Counted from the first letter of the stretch, positions 9,572 to 18,034 are shown. The stretch is 42,234 bases of DNA from Aeromicrobium sp. (GCF_023146395.1 NZ_JAGLCD010000003.1:1-42234); one strand, 5' to 3'. Notes: generated from the sequence alone by a model not told the origin. Program-made: numbers and translations.

Positions 9572-10936
9572 ATGACCGATCGACAGCCGACCATGCCGAA
9601 GCGTCCGCACGTCGTGGTGGTCGGAGGCGGCTTCGGCGGCCTCGCCCTGGTCCGCAAGCTCAAGCGCGCCGACGTGTCGATCACGCTGATCGACCGCCAC
9701 ACGTACAACACGTTCCAGCCGCTGCTCTACCAGGTCGCCACCGCGAGCCTGAACCCCGGCGACATCACCTGGTTCCTGCGCGCGGTGCGCTCGCGCCAGC
9801 GCAACGTGCGCTTCCTCAAGGGCATCGTCACCGGCATCGACCACGACCAGAAGCTGCTGCGCCTGCACGGCGACGTGTCGGTCTCCTACGACTACCTGGT
9901 GCTGGCCAACGGCGTCACCACGAACTTCTTCGGCACCCCGGGCGCCGAGGACTTCGCGATCCCGCTCTACAAGCGCTCGCAGGCGCTCGAGGTCCGCGAC
10001 CGGCTCTTCGCCAGCCTGGAGGAGTTCGCGATCAACGGCCAGGAGTCCGATCTGCGGATCGTGGTCGTCGGCGGTGGCGCCACCGGTGTCGAGACCGCGG
10101 GTGCGTTCGCGGAGTTCCGCAACAACGACATGCCCACGACGTATCCCGAGCTCGACCGCGCCCGGATCCACGTCACGCTGCTGGAGATGGCGCCGGACGT
10201 GCTCGGTCCGTTCCACGAGAAGCTGCGTGCCTACGCGAAGCGGTCGCTCGAGAAGCGCGAGGTCGACCTGCGCCTCAACACCGCCGTCAAGGAGGTCCGC
10301 TCCGACGGTGTGCTCGTCGAGCACGACGGCCAGGAGGAGTTCCTCGAGGCCGGCATCGTCGTGTGGGCCACGGGCGTCACGGCCCACCCCACGGTGCTCG
10401 ACTGGAACGTGCCGCAGGGGCGCGGCGGCCGCATCGAGGTCGACGAGCACCAGGCCGTCAACGGGCTCGAGAACACGTTCGCGATCGGCGACATCTCGAT
10501 CGGCCCCTCGTCGCTGCCGCAGCTGGCGCAGCCGGCGATCCAGGGTGGCAAGCACGTCGGCAAGCTCATCAAGGCCGACCTCAAGGGCAAGCGCGCGGGC
10601 GTCAAGCCGTTCAAGTACTCCGACAAGGGCACGATGGCCACGATCGGCAAGTCGTCGGCCGTCGCCGAGATCACGCACCTGCCCCGCCTGACCGGATTCC
10701 CGGCGTGGATCATCTGGGTCGGGCTGCACGTCGCCACCCTGCTCGGGAACCGCAACCGCCTCGCCACGATGATCAACCTCGGCAGCAAGTACCTCTTCAG
10801 CGGCAGCCACAATGCGATCGTGGGCGAAACCCCCTACGTCGTGGCCAAGCACGAGATGCACATCACCCCCGCGGTCAAGAAGGCCCAGGTGCGCCGGGTC
10901 GAGGCGCGCAAGCAGGCCCAGAGCGCGCAGAAGTAG
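9572..10936 (+). CDS. ndh: Type II NADH dehydrogenase (NDH-2)
   Basis: A 454-residue single-subunit flavoprotein that passes electrons from NADH to menaquinone at the inner face of the membrane without pumping protons. It has the FAD-binding motif VVVVGGGFGGLALVRKLKR near the N-terminus and the NADH-binding motif VVVGGGATGVETAGAFAEF near residue 155. It also has YNTFQPLLYQVATASLNPGD and the quinone-site region SSLPQLAQPAIQGG with AIGDIS, all typical of actinobacterial Ndh. The C-terminal amphipathic region (WIIWVGLHVATLLGNRNR) should attach it to the membrane. The gene ends 8 bp before the convergent stop at 10945, with no hairpin between them. Confidence 0.93.
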   Translation: MTDRQPTMPKRPHVVVVGGGFGGLALVRKLKRADVSITLIDRHTYNTFQPLLYQVATASLNPGDITWFLRAVRSRQRNVRFLKGIVTGIDHDQKLLRLHGDVSVSYDYLVLANGVTTNFFGTPGAEDFAIPLYKRSQALEVRDRLFASLEEFAINGQESDLRIVVVGGGATGVETAGAFAEFRNNDMPTTYPELDRARIHVTLLEMAPDVLGPFHEKLRAYAKRSLEKREVDLRLNTAVKEVRSDGVLVEHDGQEEFLEAGIVVWATGVTAHPTVLDWNVPQGRGGRIEVDEHQAVNGLENTFAIGDISIGPSSLPQLAQPAIQGGKHVGKLIKADLKGKRAGVKPFKYSDKGTMATIGKSSAVAEITHLPRLTGFPAWIIWVGLHVATLLGNRNRLATMINLGSKYLFSGSHNAIVGETPYVVAKHEMHITPAVKKAQVRRVEARKQAQSAQK

Positions 10937-10944
10937 TCCGGGGC

Positions 10945-11706
10945 TCAGCCCAGGGTGCGGCGGGCCTCGAGCATCGCGGGGCCGTACCAGGTCAGCAGGC
11001 GGCCCGACACGAGTCGGGTCGGCGCGGACGTGAACGCCTCGGGTCCGTCGTCGGCGGTGAACACGTAGGGCTCGTCCGGCAGCAGCACCAGGTCGATCTC
11101 GGCGCGGTCGAGCCGGTCGAGCTCGACCCGGGGGTACCGGTCGACCTCGGCGTCCGGATCGGGATCGGCGCCGAAGTGGTTGGCGTAGCCGAGCCGCCGC
11201 AGCAGGTCGTCGGTGTAGGTGCGGGGACCGACCACCATCCACGGGTCGCGCCAGATCGGGACGGCGACGGTGCCGCGCGCCGCGACCGGTTCGGCCCACG
11301 CGCGGCCGGCCTCCTCGAGCCAGCCCGGCACGCCCCAGCCGAACGCCTCGTCGAAGAGCCGTCGCATCGACGTGAGGGCCTCGTCGACGGTCTCGATGCG
11401 CGTGACCCACACCGGCACGCCGGCGTCGCGCAGGCGTCGCACGTCGAGCTCGCGGTTCTCCTCCTGGTTCGCCACGACGAGATCGGGAGCCAGCGCCTCG
11501 ATGGCCGCGCGGTCGGGGTTCTTCGTGCCCCGGACCCGCGGGACGTCGAGGTCCGTGGGGTGCGTGCACCAGTCCGTCGCGCCCACGAGCGCCTCCCGCC
11601 GGGTGGCGGCGATGGCCTCGGTGAGCGACGGCACGAGGCTCACGACCCGGCGGACGGGGCGGTCGATGGCCAGCTCGGTGCCCAGGTCGTCATGCATGTG
11701 CTCCAC
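10945..11706 (-). CDS. BtuF-like helical-backbone metal receptor, no signal peptide
   Basis: A 253-residue periplasmic-binding-protein-like fold of the helical-backbone (BtuF/FhuD, PF01497) class. It starts RRVVSLVPSLTEAIAA and has LVGATDWCTHP, LAPDLVVANQEENRE and VPIWRDPWMVVGP, as in the cytosolic cobalamin-binding-like proteins annotated in actinobacteria. There is no signal sequence or lipobox, so it is unlikely to serve an ABC importer directly. The start may be GTG at 11706 or ATG at 11697. Family membership is good; a corrinoid ligand is plausible, given the related family and the B12 genes nearby, but not shown. Confidence 0.78.
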   Translation of the reverse strand: MEHMHDDLGTELAIDRPVRRVVSLVPSLTEAIAATRREALVGATDWCTHPTDLDVPRVRGTKNPDRAAIEALAPDLVVANQEENRELDVRRLRDAGVPVWVTRIETVDEALTSMRRLFDEAFGWGVPGWLEEAGRAWAEPVAARGTVAVPIWRDPWMVVGPRTYTDDLLRRLGYANHFGADPDPDAEVDRYPRVELDRLDRAEIDLVLLPDEPYVFTADDGPEAFTSAPTRLVSGRLLTWYGPAMLEARRTLG

Positions 11707-11718
11707 GTTCTCACGTCC

Positions 11719-11834
11719 GGGCGGTGATGCTCGTCTATCGAGGCCCCTGGGCGGTGACGTACTCGTCTATCGGGGCCGCCGATCGGCGAGCAGCTCACCG
11801 CCCGGCGGGGTGATCGGCGAGCAGGTCACCGCCC
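11719..11834. repeat. Block of four short repeats, two direct and two inverted
   Basis: Two copies of GGGCGGTGA(T/C)G...CTCGTCTATCG(A/G)GGCC (11719-11745, 11749-11777) are followed by two inverted copies GATCGGCGAGCAG(C/G)TCACCGCCC (11781-11803, 11812-11834). Any direct copy can pair with any inverted copy through GGGCGGTGA/TCACCGCCC, so several alternative hairpins are possible downstream of rnhA. The outer sequence is shared with the hairpin at 3904-3991. Confidence 0.65.
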
Positions 11835-11839
11835 AGGGG

Positions 11840-12289
11840 TCAGAGGAGGGTGCGGGCCGCGGCGCTGGCGAGGCGGTCGGCGATCTCGTTGTCGCGATCG
11901 CCGGCGTGGCCCTTGACCCAGTGCCACGTGACCTCGTGCCGCTCGCAGGCCGCCACGAGCTCGCGCCACAGGTCGGCGTTCTTGACCGGCTGCTTCGCCG
12001 AGGTGCGCCAGCCGTTGCGCTGCCAGTTCGCGACCCAGCTCATGATGCCGTTGCGGACATAGGTCGAGTCGGTGCGCAGGTCGACGCGCGACGGCTGCTT
12101 GAGCGCCTCCAGTGCACGGATCGCGGCCGTGAGCTCCATGCGGTTGTTGGTCGTGTCGGGCTCGGCGCCGGAGAGCTCCTTCTCGTGCTGACCCGCGCGC
12201 AGGATCGCGCCCCAGCCGCCGGGCCCGGGATTGCCCAGGCACGCGCCGTCGGTCGAGATCTCGATGCGGGGCCGGTCGTCGGTCGTCAC
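11840..12289 (-). CDS. rnhA: Ribonuclease HI
   Basis: A 149-residue RNase HI that cleaves RNA in RNA-DNA hybrids. The active-site carboxylates are all visible: Asp in [16 protein letters not shown], Glu in [14 protein letters not shown], Asp in LRTDSTYV, and Asp in DNEIADRLA. The handle and His loop [10 protein letters not shown] are also present. The GTG start at 12289 overlaps the upstream thioesterase stop (GTGA), so the two are translationally coupled, and longer upstream starts would add sequence foreign to the family. The length matches stand-alone bacterial RNase HI. Confidence 0.95.
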   Translation of the reverse strand: MTTDDRPRIEISTDGACLGNPGPGGWGAILRAGQHEKELSGAEPDTTNNRMELTAAIRALEALKQPSRVDLRTDSTYVRNGIMSWVANWQRNGWRTSAKQPVKNADLWRELVAACERHEVTWHWVKGHAGDRDNEIADRLASAAARTLL

Positions 12290-12783
12290 CGGCGGATCCC
12301 GAGCGCCCCGCTGATCGGCAGACGCAGGTCCGCCGAGTCCGCCAGCGCGGCGTCGATCTTGGCGGCGACGTCGTCGGGAAAGGGCACCGGACGGCGCGTC
12401 GAGAAGTCGACGTGGACGACCAGCGTCTCGGTGACGCACGCGATCTGGCCCCGGGTCGTGTTGAGGACGACCGAGGCCAGGTGCAGCGCCCGGGACCCGC
12501 GATCGATGGCCCGGGCGACCATGGCGAGCTCATCCCCGGCGTGCGACTCGGCGAGGAAGCGCAGGTGCTGCTCGGCGGTGAACGTGGTCATGCCGCGCTC
12601 GGCGATGTAGCCGTCGGGCATCCCGAGGGTGGTCTCGTTGAGTGACCACATCGCCCGTCCACCGAACGTGTAGTAGTGGCTGATGTTCATGTGGCCGTTG
12701 AGGTCCAGGTGCTCCGGACCGACGACCGCGGTGGAGGTCGGGTCGAGGGCCGCCAGCTGCTCATAGGTCGCGAAGTCACTCAC
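12286..12783 (-). CDS. Hotdog-fold acyl-CoA thioesterase (4HBT-like)
   Basis: A 165-residue single-hotdog protein. The N-terminal part has [22 protein letters not shown], in which the D-x-N-x-H-M core is the 4-hydroxybenzoyl-CoA thioesterase-type signature. Later come the [12 protein letters not shown] strand and [13 protein letters not shown]. Such proteins hydrolyse acyl-CoA esters, but the substrate cannot be read from sequence. The GTG start lies 6 nt after a TACCGT box (leaderless arrangement), and the stop overlaps rnhA. Confidence 0.87.
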   Translation of the reverse strand: MSDFATYEQLAALDPTSTAVVGPEHLDLNGHMNISHYYTFGGRAMWSLNETTLGMPDGYIAERGMTTFTAEQHLRFLAESHAGDELAMVARAIDRGSRALHLASVVLNTTRGQIACVTETLVVHVDFSTRRPVPFPDDVAAKIDAALADSADLRLPISGALGIRR

Positions 12784-12795
12784 GCCTGCACGGTA
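12784..12795 (-). promoter_or_regulatory. Leaderless promoter of the thioesterase-rnhA pair
   Basis: On the minus strand, TACCGT - 6 nt - GTG start, inside the 20-nt gap after the upstream gene. No Shine-Dalgarno precedes the GTG. The same TACCGT hexamer is used in the same position before the acyl-CoA dehydrogenase gene at 19948. Confidence 0.45.
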
Positions 12796-12803
12796 CCGGC
12801 GGC

Positions 12804-13322
12804 TCAGGCGGGCGGCGGTGCGGGCCTGTCAGGTGCTCCGCCCTCAGCCGCCGGCGGTGCCACCGGGGGCGAGACGCGATCGGTCGACGCGGGCGGACCC
12901 GCCGGAGGGGCAGGATCGACCGGCGGCGGAGGGGTGCGGGCCGGGTCGGTCAGCGCGGGGCCGTCGGTCGGCGTCCCGGCGTCCGGGTCCAGACGCTCCG
13001 CCTCGGCCAGACGGTCCTGGGCGACGCCCGAGGTCTCGGCCGCCTCGTGCTCCAGGTCGTCGGCCTGGGACTCGAGGCGTTCGGCCGTGAGCCGTGCCTG
13101 TTCGGCGTCGGCGCGCGCCGCGGCCGCGCCGGCCTCGGACTGCCGCGCAGCGACGGTGGCCTCGTGCGCTTCGTCGCGCAGCTGGGCGGTTTCCTCCCGC
13201 CGGCGCTGCTCGTCGCGCTGACGGCGACGGTCGGCCCCCGCGCGCCGCGCGATCAGGGCGACCACCGCGAGGACCACCACGACGGCGGCGACGGCGATGA
13301 CGATCCAGACCCAGGCATCCAT
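12804..13322 (-). CDS. Membrane-anchored coiled-coil protein with proline-rich tail
   Basis: A 172-residue protein without a recognised family. One N-terminal membrane helix (WVWIVIAVAAVVVVLAVVAL) is followed by a basic patch (ARRAGADRRRQRDEQRRREE), then an Ala/Glu/Arg-rich stretch (about residues 45-105) with heptad character. The tail is Pro/Asp/Thr-rich and disordered (PARTPPPPVDPAPPAGPPAS). The ATG at 13322 has GGGGGAAG upstream; an earlier in-frame start would run through the terminator hairpin of the preceding gene and is not credible. Related membrane-linked coiled-coil proteins are common in actinobacteria and uncharacterised. Confidence 0.72.
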   Translation of the reverse strand: MDAWVWIVIAVAAVVVVLAVVALIARRAGADRRRQRDEQRRREETAQLRDEAHEATVAARQSEAGAAAARADAEQARLTAERLESQADDLEHEAAETSGVAQDRLAEAERLDPDAGTPTDGPALTDPARTPPPPVDPAPPAGPPASTDRVSPPVAPPAAEGGAPDRPAPPPA

Positions 13323-13442
13323 CAGGCTTCCCCCTCGTGCGGGCCCAGGAGCGCGCCGGGAGGCGCGTGCGTGTCGAGGACCCTGCCCTGTCCTTGCTAC
13401 CGCAGGAACCGTGCGGGCGCGCGCCGAGCACTCCCACGGAGC

Positions 13443-13510
13443 CCCCAGAGATGGTGGCCGGTGGGTCGGCACGACCCGGGTGAATCGCCCGTCGGCCACC
13501 ACATCTGGGG
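13443..13510 (-). terminator. Hairpin after icmF, probable terminator
   Basis: Arms CCCCAGAGATGGTGGCCG (13443-13460) and CGGCCACCACATCTGGGG (13493-13510) pair almost fully, and the loop carries an inner GGGTCG/CGACCC stem. It begins about 10 nt after the icmF stop on the minus strand. No U-tract follows, as is usual for such structures in high-GC actinobacteria. Confidence 0.6.
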
Positions 13511-13520
13511 AAGCCGGGCG

Positions 13521-16500
13521 CTAGACGTTCCGGCGGTACTGCCCGCCGACCTCGAAGAAGGCGTCGGTGACCTGCTGCAGCGAGCAGACCCGGGCCGCGT
13601 CGACCAGGACCGCGAAGACGTTCTCGCCCGTCACGGCCGCCTCCTTGAGCCGCGAGATCGCCTCGGCGGCCTCGCTGGAGTGCGTCGTCTGGAACTCGCG
13701 CACTCGGGTCAGCTGACCCTGCTTCTCGGTCTCCGTGGCGCGGGCGAGCTCGATCGTCTGCGGCTCCTCGTCCTCCACGTGCGGCTTCCGGAAGGTGTTG
13801 ACGCCGATGATCGGCAGCGACCCGTCGTGCTTGCGGTGCTCGTAGAGCATCGACTCGTCCTGGATGCGGCCTCGCTGGTAACCCGTCTCCATCGCGCCGA
13901 GCACGCCGCCGCGCTCGTTGATCGCGTCGAACTCCTCGAGCACGGCCTTCTCGACCAGGTCGGTGAGCTCGTCGATGATGAACGAGCCCTGCAGCGGGTT
14001 CTCGTTCATCGCCAGGCCCCACTCGCGGTTGATGATGAGCTGGATCGCCAGGGCACGTCGCACCGACTCGGCGCTCGGGGTCGTGACGGCCTCGTCGTAC
14101 GCGTTGGTGTGCAGGCTGTTGGCGTTGTCGTAGATCGCGATGAGCGCCTGCAGGGTCGTGCGGATGTCGTTGAAGTCCATCTCCTGTGCGTGGAGCGACC
14201 GGCCCGAGGTCTGCACGTGGTACTTGAGCTTCTGGCTGCGGTCGTTCGCGCCGTACTTCTCCTTCATCGCGATGGCCCAGATGCGGCGGGCCACGCGGCC
14301 GAGCACCGAGTACTCCGGGTCCATCCCGTTGGAGAAGAAGAACGACAGGTTCGGCGCGAAGTCGTCGATGTCCATGCCGCGCGCCAGGTACGCCTCGACG
14401 TAGGTGAAACCGTTCGCGAGCGTGAAGGCGAGCTGGCTGATGGGGTTCGCCCCGGCCTCGGCGATGTGATAGCCGGAGATCGAGACCGAGTAGAAGTTGC
14501 GGACGCCCTCGGCGATGAACCACTCCTGGATGTCGGCCATCATCCGCAGGCTGAACTCGGTGGAGAACAGGCACGTGTTCTGGCCCTGATCCTCCTTGAG
14601 GATGTCGGCCTGCACCGTGCCGCGGACGTTCTTGAGCGCGTACGAGCGCAGCTCGGCGTGCTCGGCCGCATCGGGCTCGCGGCCCTGCTCCTCGCGGAAG
14701 CGGTCGACCTGCTGGTCGATCACGGTGTTGAGGAAGAACGCGAGCACGGTGGGCGCCGGGCCGTTGATCGTCATCGAGACCGAGGTGCTGGGTGAGGCCA
14801 GGTCGAAGCCGTCGTAGAGCACCTTCATGTCGTCGAGGGTCGCGACGGACACGCCGGACGTGCCGACCTTGCCGTAGATGTCGGGACGCTCGTCGGGGTC
14901 ACGGCCGTAGAGCGTGACCGAGTCGAACGCGGTCGAGAGCCGCGTGGCGTCGCCGTCCTCGCTCAGCAGCTTGAAGCGACGGTTGGTGCGGAAGGGGTCG
15001 CCCTCGCCGGCGAACATGCGCGCCGGGTCCTCGCCGTCACGCTTGAACGGGAAGACGCCCGCCGTGTACGGGAAGTAACCCGGCAGGTTCTCGCGGCGCC
15101 AGAAGCGCACGAGCTCGCCGTGGTGGCGGAAGCGCGGCAGCGACACGCGCGGGACCTTGTTGCCCGAGAGCGACTCGCGGGTCAGGCGCGTGTGGATCTC
15201 CTTGTCGCGCACCTTCACGACCTGCTCGTCGCCGGAGTACGACTCCACGACGGCAGGCCAGCCGGTGATCTGGTCGGAGATCGCGTGCGGCACCTCCTTG
15301 CGGGCCGCCTCCAGCAGGCCCTCGACCGACGTCGCGTCGACCTCGGCGCGCTCGAGCTCGGCTGCCGTGAGCTCGAGCCGCTGCACGCGATCGGCGGCGT
15401 CGGCGAGCTTCTCGGTCTCGGCATGGAACTCGCGCACGGTCTCGGTGACCTCGGCGAGGTAGCGCACCCGCTCCGGCGGCACGACCTGGCGGATGCCGCT
15501 GGAGTGGCGCACGTCGACCGCCGGCAGCACGCCCTCGTCGAGGGCGAGCCCGCCGTCGCCGAGGATGCTGCGCAGGTGCTGGTAGAGCGCCGTCACGCCG
15601 TCGTCGTTGAACGTCGCGGCCGAGGTGCCGAAGACCGGCATGTCCTCGGGCCGCTTGCCGAAGGCCTCGCGGTTGCGCACGAGCTGACGGCCCACGTCGC
15701 GCAGCGCGTCCTTGGCGCCGCGGCGCTCGAACTTGTTGATCGCGACGACGTCGGCGAAGTCGAGCATGTCGATCTTCTCGAGCTGCGACGCGGCGCCGAA
15801 CTCCGGCGTCATGACGTACAACGAGTGGTCGACGAACGGCACGATCGCGGCATCGCCCTGGCCGATGCCAGGGGTCTCCACGACCACGAGGTCGAAGCCG
15901 GCGGCCTTCGTGACGGCGATGACGTCGGTGAGGGTCTCGGGCAGCTCGTGCGCGCCGCGGGTAGCCAGCGAGCGGAAGAACACGCGGTCGCCGTCGAGGG
16001 AGTTCATCCGGATGCGGTCGCCCAGGAGCGCGCCGCCGCCGCGGCGGCGGGTGGGGTCGACCGCGATGACGGCCACGCGGAGCTTGTCCTGCTGGTCGAC
16101 GCGCAGACGGCGGACCAGCTCGTCGGTCAGCGAGCTCTTGCCCGAGCCGCCGGTGCCGGTGATGCCGAGCACCGGGGTCGCGTGGGACGCGGCGCTCGCG
16201 AGCAGTCGCTCGCGTGCGTCGTCGGAGAGCCGTCCGGCCTCGGCGGCGGTGAGCGCACGGGCGATCGCCGCCCGGTCGCCGGCGAGCACGGCGTCGACGT
16301 CGAGCGGGCCGAGGTCGTTGAGGTCGAAGGCGCAGGCGTCGACGACCTCGGCGATCATGCCGGGCAGTCCCAGACGCTGGCCGTCCTCGGGGCTGAAGAT
16401 CGTGACCCCGGCCTCGCGCAGCCGCGCGATCTCCTCGGCCACGATGACGCCGCCGCCACCGCCGACGACCTTGACGTGACCGGCGCCCTGGGCGCGCAGG

Positions 16501-16754
16501 GACTCCACGAGGTACTCGAAGTACTCGACGTGGCCGCCCTGGTAGCTCGAGACCGCGACACCCTGCACGTCCTCCTCGATCGCCGCGGTGACGACCTCGG
16601 CGACGGAGCGGTTGTGCCCGAGGTGGATGACCTCGGCGCCCTGTGACTGCATGATGCGCCGCATGATGTTGATGCTCGCGTCGTGGCCGTCGAACAGGGC
16701 CGACGCGGTGACGAGGCGAACGGGGGGGCGATCGCTCGGGTTACTGGTGCTCAT
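13521..16754 (-). CDS. icmF: Fused isobutyryl-CoA mutase IcmF (adenosylcobalamin dependent)
   Basis: A 1077-residue fusion that interconverts isobutyryl-CoA and n-butyryl-CoA by a B12 radical mechanism, with its own G-protein chaperone in the chain. Domain order is that of IcmF: a B12-binding domain first (FDGHDASINIMRRIM, with His24 the expected lower cobalt ligand), then a MeaB/ArgK-type GTPase (GITGTGGSGKSSLTDELVRR; VVVETPGIGQGD), then the mutase barrel (AFDSVTLYGRDPDERPDIYG; YHVQTSGRSLHAQEMDFNDI). Methylmalonyl-CoA mutases place the B12 domain last, which excludes them. The ATG at 16754 has AGGAG 9 nt upstream; a TTG at 16763 has no spacing to it. Branched relatives (isovaleryl or pivalyl mutases) share this architecture, so the exact acyl group is not certain. 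Confidence 0.93.
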   Translation of the reverse strand: MSTSNPSDRPPVRLVTASALFDGHDASINIMRRIMQSQGAEVIHLGHNRSVAEVVTAAIEEDVQGVAVSSYQGGHVEYFEYLVESLRAQGAGHVKVVGGGGGVIVAEEIARLREAGVTIFSPEDGQRLGLPGMIAEVVDACAFDLNDLGPLDVDAVLAGDRAAIARALTAAEAGRLSDDARERLLASAASHATPVLGITGTGGSGKSSLTDELVRRLRVDQQDKLRVAVIAVDPTRRRGGGALLGDRIRMNSLDGDRVFFRSLATRGAHELPETLTDVIAVTKAAGFDLVVVETPGIGQGDAAIVPFVDHSLYVMTPEFGAASQLEKIDMLDFADVVAINKFERRGAKDALRDVGRQLVRNREAFGKRPEDMPVFGTSAATFNDDGVTALYQHLRSILGDGGLALDEGVLPAVDVRHSSGIRQVVPPERVRYLAEVTETVREFHAETEKLADAADRVQRLELTAAELERAEVDATSVEGLLEAARKEVPHAISDQITGWPAVVESYSGDEQVVKVRDKEIHTRLTRESLSGNKVPRVSLPRFRHHGELVRFWRRENLPGYFPYTAGVFPFKRDGEDPARMFAGEGDPFRTNRRFKLLSEDGDATRLSTAFDSVTLYGRDPDERPDIYGKVGTSGVSVATLDDMKVLYDGFDLASPSTSVSMTINGPAPTVLAFFLNTVIDQQVDRFREEQGREPDAAEHAELRSYALKNVRGTVQADILKEDQGQNTCLFSTEFSLRMMADIQEWFIAEGVRNFYSVSISGYHIAEAGANPISQLAFTLANGFTYVEAYLARGMDIDDFAPNLSFFFSNGMDPEYSVLGRVARRIWAIAMKEKYGANDRSQKLKYHVQTSGRSLHAQEMDFNDIRTTLQALIAIYDNANSLHTNAYDEAVTTPSAESVRRALAIQLIINREWGLAMNENPLQGSFIIDELTDLVEKAVLEEFDAINERGGVLGAMETGYQRGRIQDESMLYEHRKHDGSLPIIGVNTFRKPHVEDEEPQTIELARATETEKQGQLTRVREFQTTHSSEAAEAISRLKEAAVTGENVFAVLVDAARVCSLQQVTDAFFEVGGQYRRNV

Positions 16755-16797
16755 GCGGCTCAACTCCTGGGGACCAAGTGCTCGGAAGTCCGATACT

Positions 16798-16835
16798 TTG
16801 ACATCCTACTAAATTCTGACGGTACGCTCCAGTCC
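16798..16835 (+). promoter_or_regulatory. Promoter of marR, apparently leaderless
   Basis: TTGACA (16798-16803) and TACGCT (16823-16828) are 19 bp apart, and the ATG follows TACGCT after 7 nt, so transcription should start at or next to the start codon. There is no Shine-Dalgarno. The region is shared with the divergent icmF promoter, giving the MarR protein an obvious place to act on both genes. Confidence 0.5.
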
Positions 16836-17330
16836 ATGCCAGGACTGGACTTCGATCCCATCGAGCGCGCTGGTGAGCTCTGGGAGAAGCACGTGGGCCC
16901 GGCCGACTCGATGCGGCTCGCGACGTCCCTGATGCGCGTGCACCAGCTGGTGCTCGCGGAGCTGGATGCGGCGGTCAGACCCCATGGCATCACCTTCGCA
17001 CGGTTCGAAGTGCTGCGGCTGCTGTCTTTCAGCTCTCGAGGCTCGCTGCCGCTGAGCAAGATCGGCCAGCGCCTCATGGTCCATCCGACCTCGGTGACCA
17101 ACGTGATCGACCGGCTCGCGGCCGATGGTCTGGTCGACCGTGAGGCCGACGCGGCCGACCGCCGCCGGGTGCTCGCCTCCCTCACCGAGGAGGGGCGCGT
17201 CGTGCTCGACGCGGCCACCGAGTCGCTCATGCGGATCGACTTCGGCCTGCAGGCCCTCCCGGTCGAGCAGCAGCGCGCGGCGTTCACGATCCTCCGCGTC
17301 CTGCGGGAGACCGACTTCGAGGGCGGCTGA
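16836..17330 (+). CDS. MarR-family transcriptional regulator
   Basis: A 164-residue winged-helix dimer. The helix-turn-helix and wing span about residues 70-120: LPLSKIGQRLMVHPTSVTNV is the DNA-reading part and DREADAADRRRVLASLTEEG is the wing, with the typical D-x-R-x-x-x-V-x-L-T pattern. Flanking helices (SMRLATSLMRVHQLVLAEL and AFTILRVLRETDF) should form the dimer interface. It is divergent from icmF with an 81-nt gap, so it probably regulates icmF and itself in response to an acyl-CoA or other ligand. That link rests on position only. Confidence 0.87.
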   Translation: MPGLDFDPIERAGELWEKHVGPADSMRLATSLMRVHQLVLAELDAAVRPHGITFARFEVLRLLSFSSRGSLPLSKIGQRLMVHPTSVTNVIDRLAADGLVDREADAADRRRVLASLTEEGRVVLDAATESLMRIDFGLQALPVEQQRAAFTILRVLRETDFEGG

Positions 17331-17384
17331 CGCCGAAGACGCAGTCTGCGCGTCAGGGTGTCCGCGACGCAGTCGCGCTTCCCG

Positions 17385-17426
17385 GTCGTCGAGTGGCGTC
17401 CGAGGAACGAGGACGGCGTATCGAGA
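17385..17426 (-). repeat. Dispersed intergenic repeat, inverted copy
   Basis: Read on the minus strand it is GTCTCGATACGCCGTCCTCG followed by TTCCTCGGACGCCACTCGACGACCG, the same frame as the plus-strand copy about 55 bp away. The two form an inverted pair (tail-to-tail, like a bacterial interspersed mosaic element) in the 244-bp gap between marR and the next gene. Confidence 0.6.
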
Positions 17427-17480
17427 CGCTGCCCGCGTGATCGTGGGCGGTGGCACCGGCCGGTGGCACCGCTTGCCGTC

Positions 17481-17562
17481 ACCTGACCGGGTCTCGATAC
17501 GCCGGCTCGCCAGGGCTCGCCGAGCACTCGACCAGCGACTGGGTCACCACCGGGTGGTGCGG
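17481..17562 (+). repeat. Dispersed intergenic repeat, long copy
   Basis: Shares CCTGACCGGGTCTCGAT at the left and ACCACCGGGTGGT plus CGGCTC at the right with the copy at 151-216. Its central part is GCCGGCTCGCCAGGGCTCGC. The shared flanks show that the mobile or copied unit is about 70-80 bp long. No gene lies between 17331 and 17574. Confidence 0.6.
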
Positions 17563-17574
17563 CTCAGCGTCGTC

Positions 17575-18030
17575 TCAGAGCTCGCGCCAGAGGTAGAAGG
17601 CGCGCTCGGCGGTGATGGGGTCGCTCTGGGTGAAGCCGTGACGCAGGTAGAACCTCAGGGCGTCGACGTCGGGCTCGTCGACCCCGATCTCGACCATCCC
17701 CGCGCCCCGCTCTTCGGCGTCGGCCAGCAGGCGGGTGATCAGCGCCGCGCCGAGCCCGCCGCCGCGCAGCGCCGGGCGCACGTAGAGCTCCTCGAGCATC
17801 ACGACCGGGCCCTCGTACCAGACGCTGGGGCGCTCGACCGTGAGGGACAACCCGTCCGGCCCGTCGCCGACGAGCAGCACCCGAACCGCACCCGACTCGA
17901 GCTTGCTGCGGACCCGCCCCGTCAGCTCCTCGACCGGCGGCACCGGGGTCTCGAACTCGGTGTTGAAGTCCCACAGCATCTGCGCGACGGCGTCGGCATC
18001 GGACGCCGTGGCCAGGCGGACCTCGGTCAT
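17575..18030 (-). CDS. GNAT-family N-acetyltransferase
   Basis: A 151-residue GCN5-related acetyltransferase. It starts EVRLATASDADAVAQMLWDF. Motif A, the acetyl-CoA binding loop, is LEELYVRPALRGGGLGAALI (the R-x-x-G-x-G/A pattern), and motif B is VDALRFYLRHGFTQSD. Length and motif order fit the family. The start codon lies 4 nt after the stop of the acyl-CoA dehydrogenase gene, so it is the second gene of that operon. The acceptor (small molecule or protein amine) is unknown. Confidence 0.88.
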   Translation of the reverse strand: MTEVRLATASDADAVAQMLWDFNTEFETPVPPVEELTGRVRSKLESGAVRVLLVGDGPDGLSLTVERPSVWYEGPVVMLEELYVRPALRGGGLGAALITRLLADAEERGAGMVEIGVDEPDVDALRFYLRHGFTQSDPITAERAFYLWREL

Positions 18031-18034
18031 CGGC

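Noticed and set aside
13323..13502. Longer start for the coiled-coil membrane protein
   Set aside because: The extension would translate the icmF terminator hairpin; the ATG at 13322 has a good ribosome site and begins directly with the membrane helix.
13521..16754. Methylmalonyl-CoA mutase
   Set aside because: The B12 domain is first and a GTPase lies in the middle of the chain, which is the IcmF architecture.
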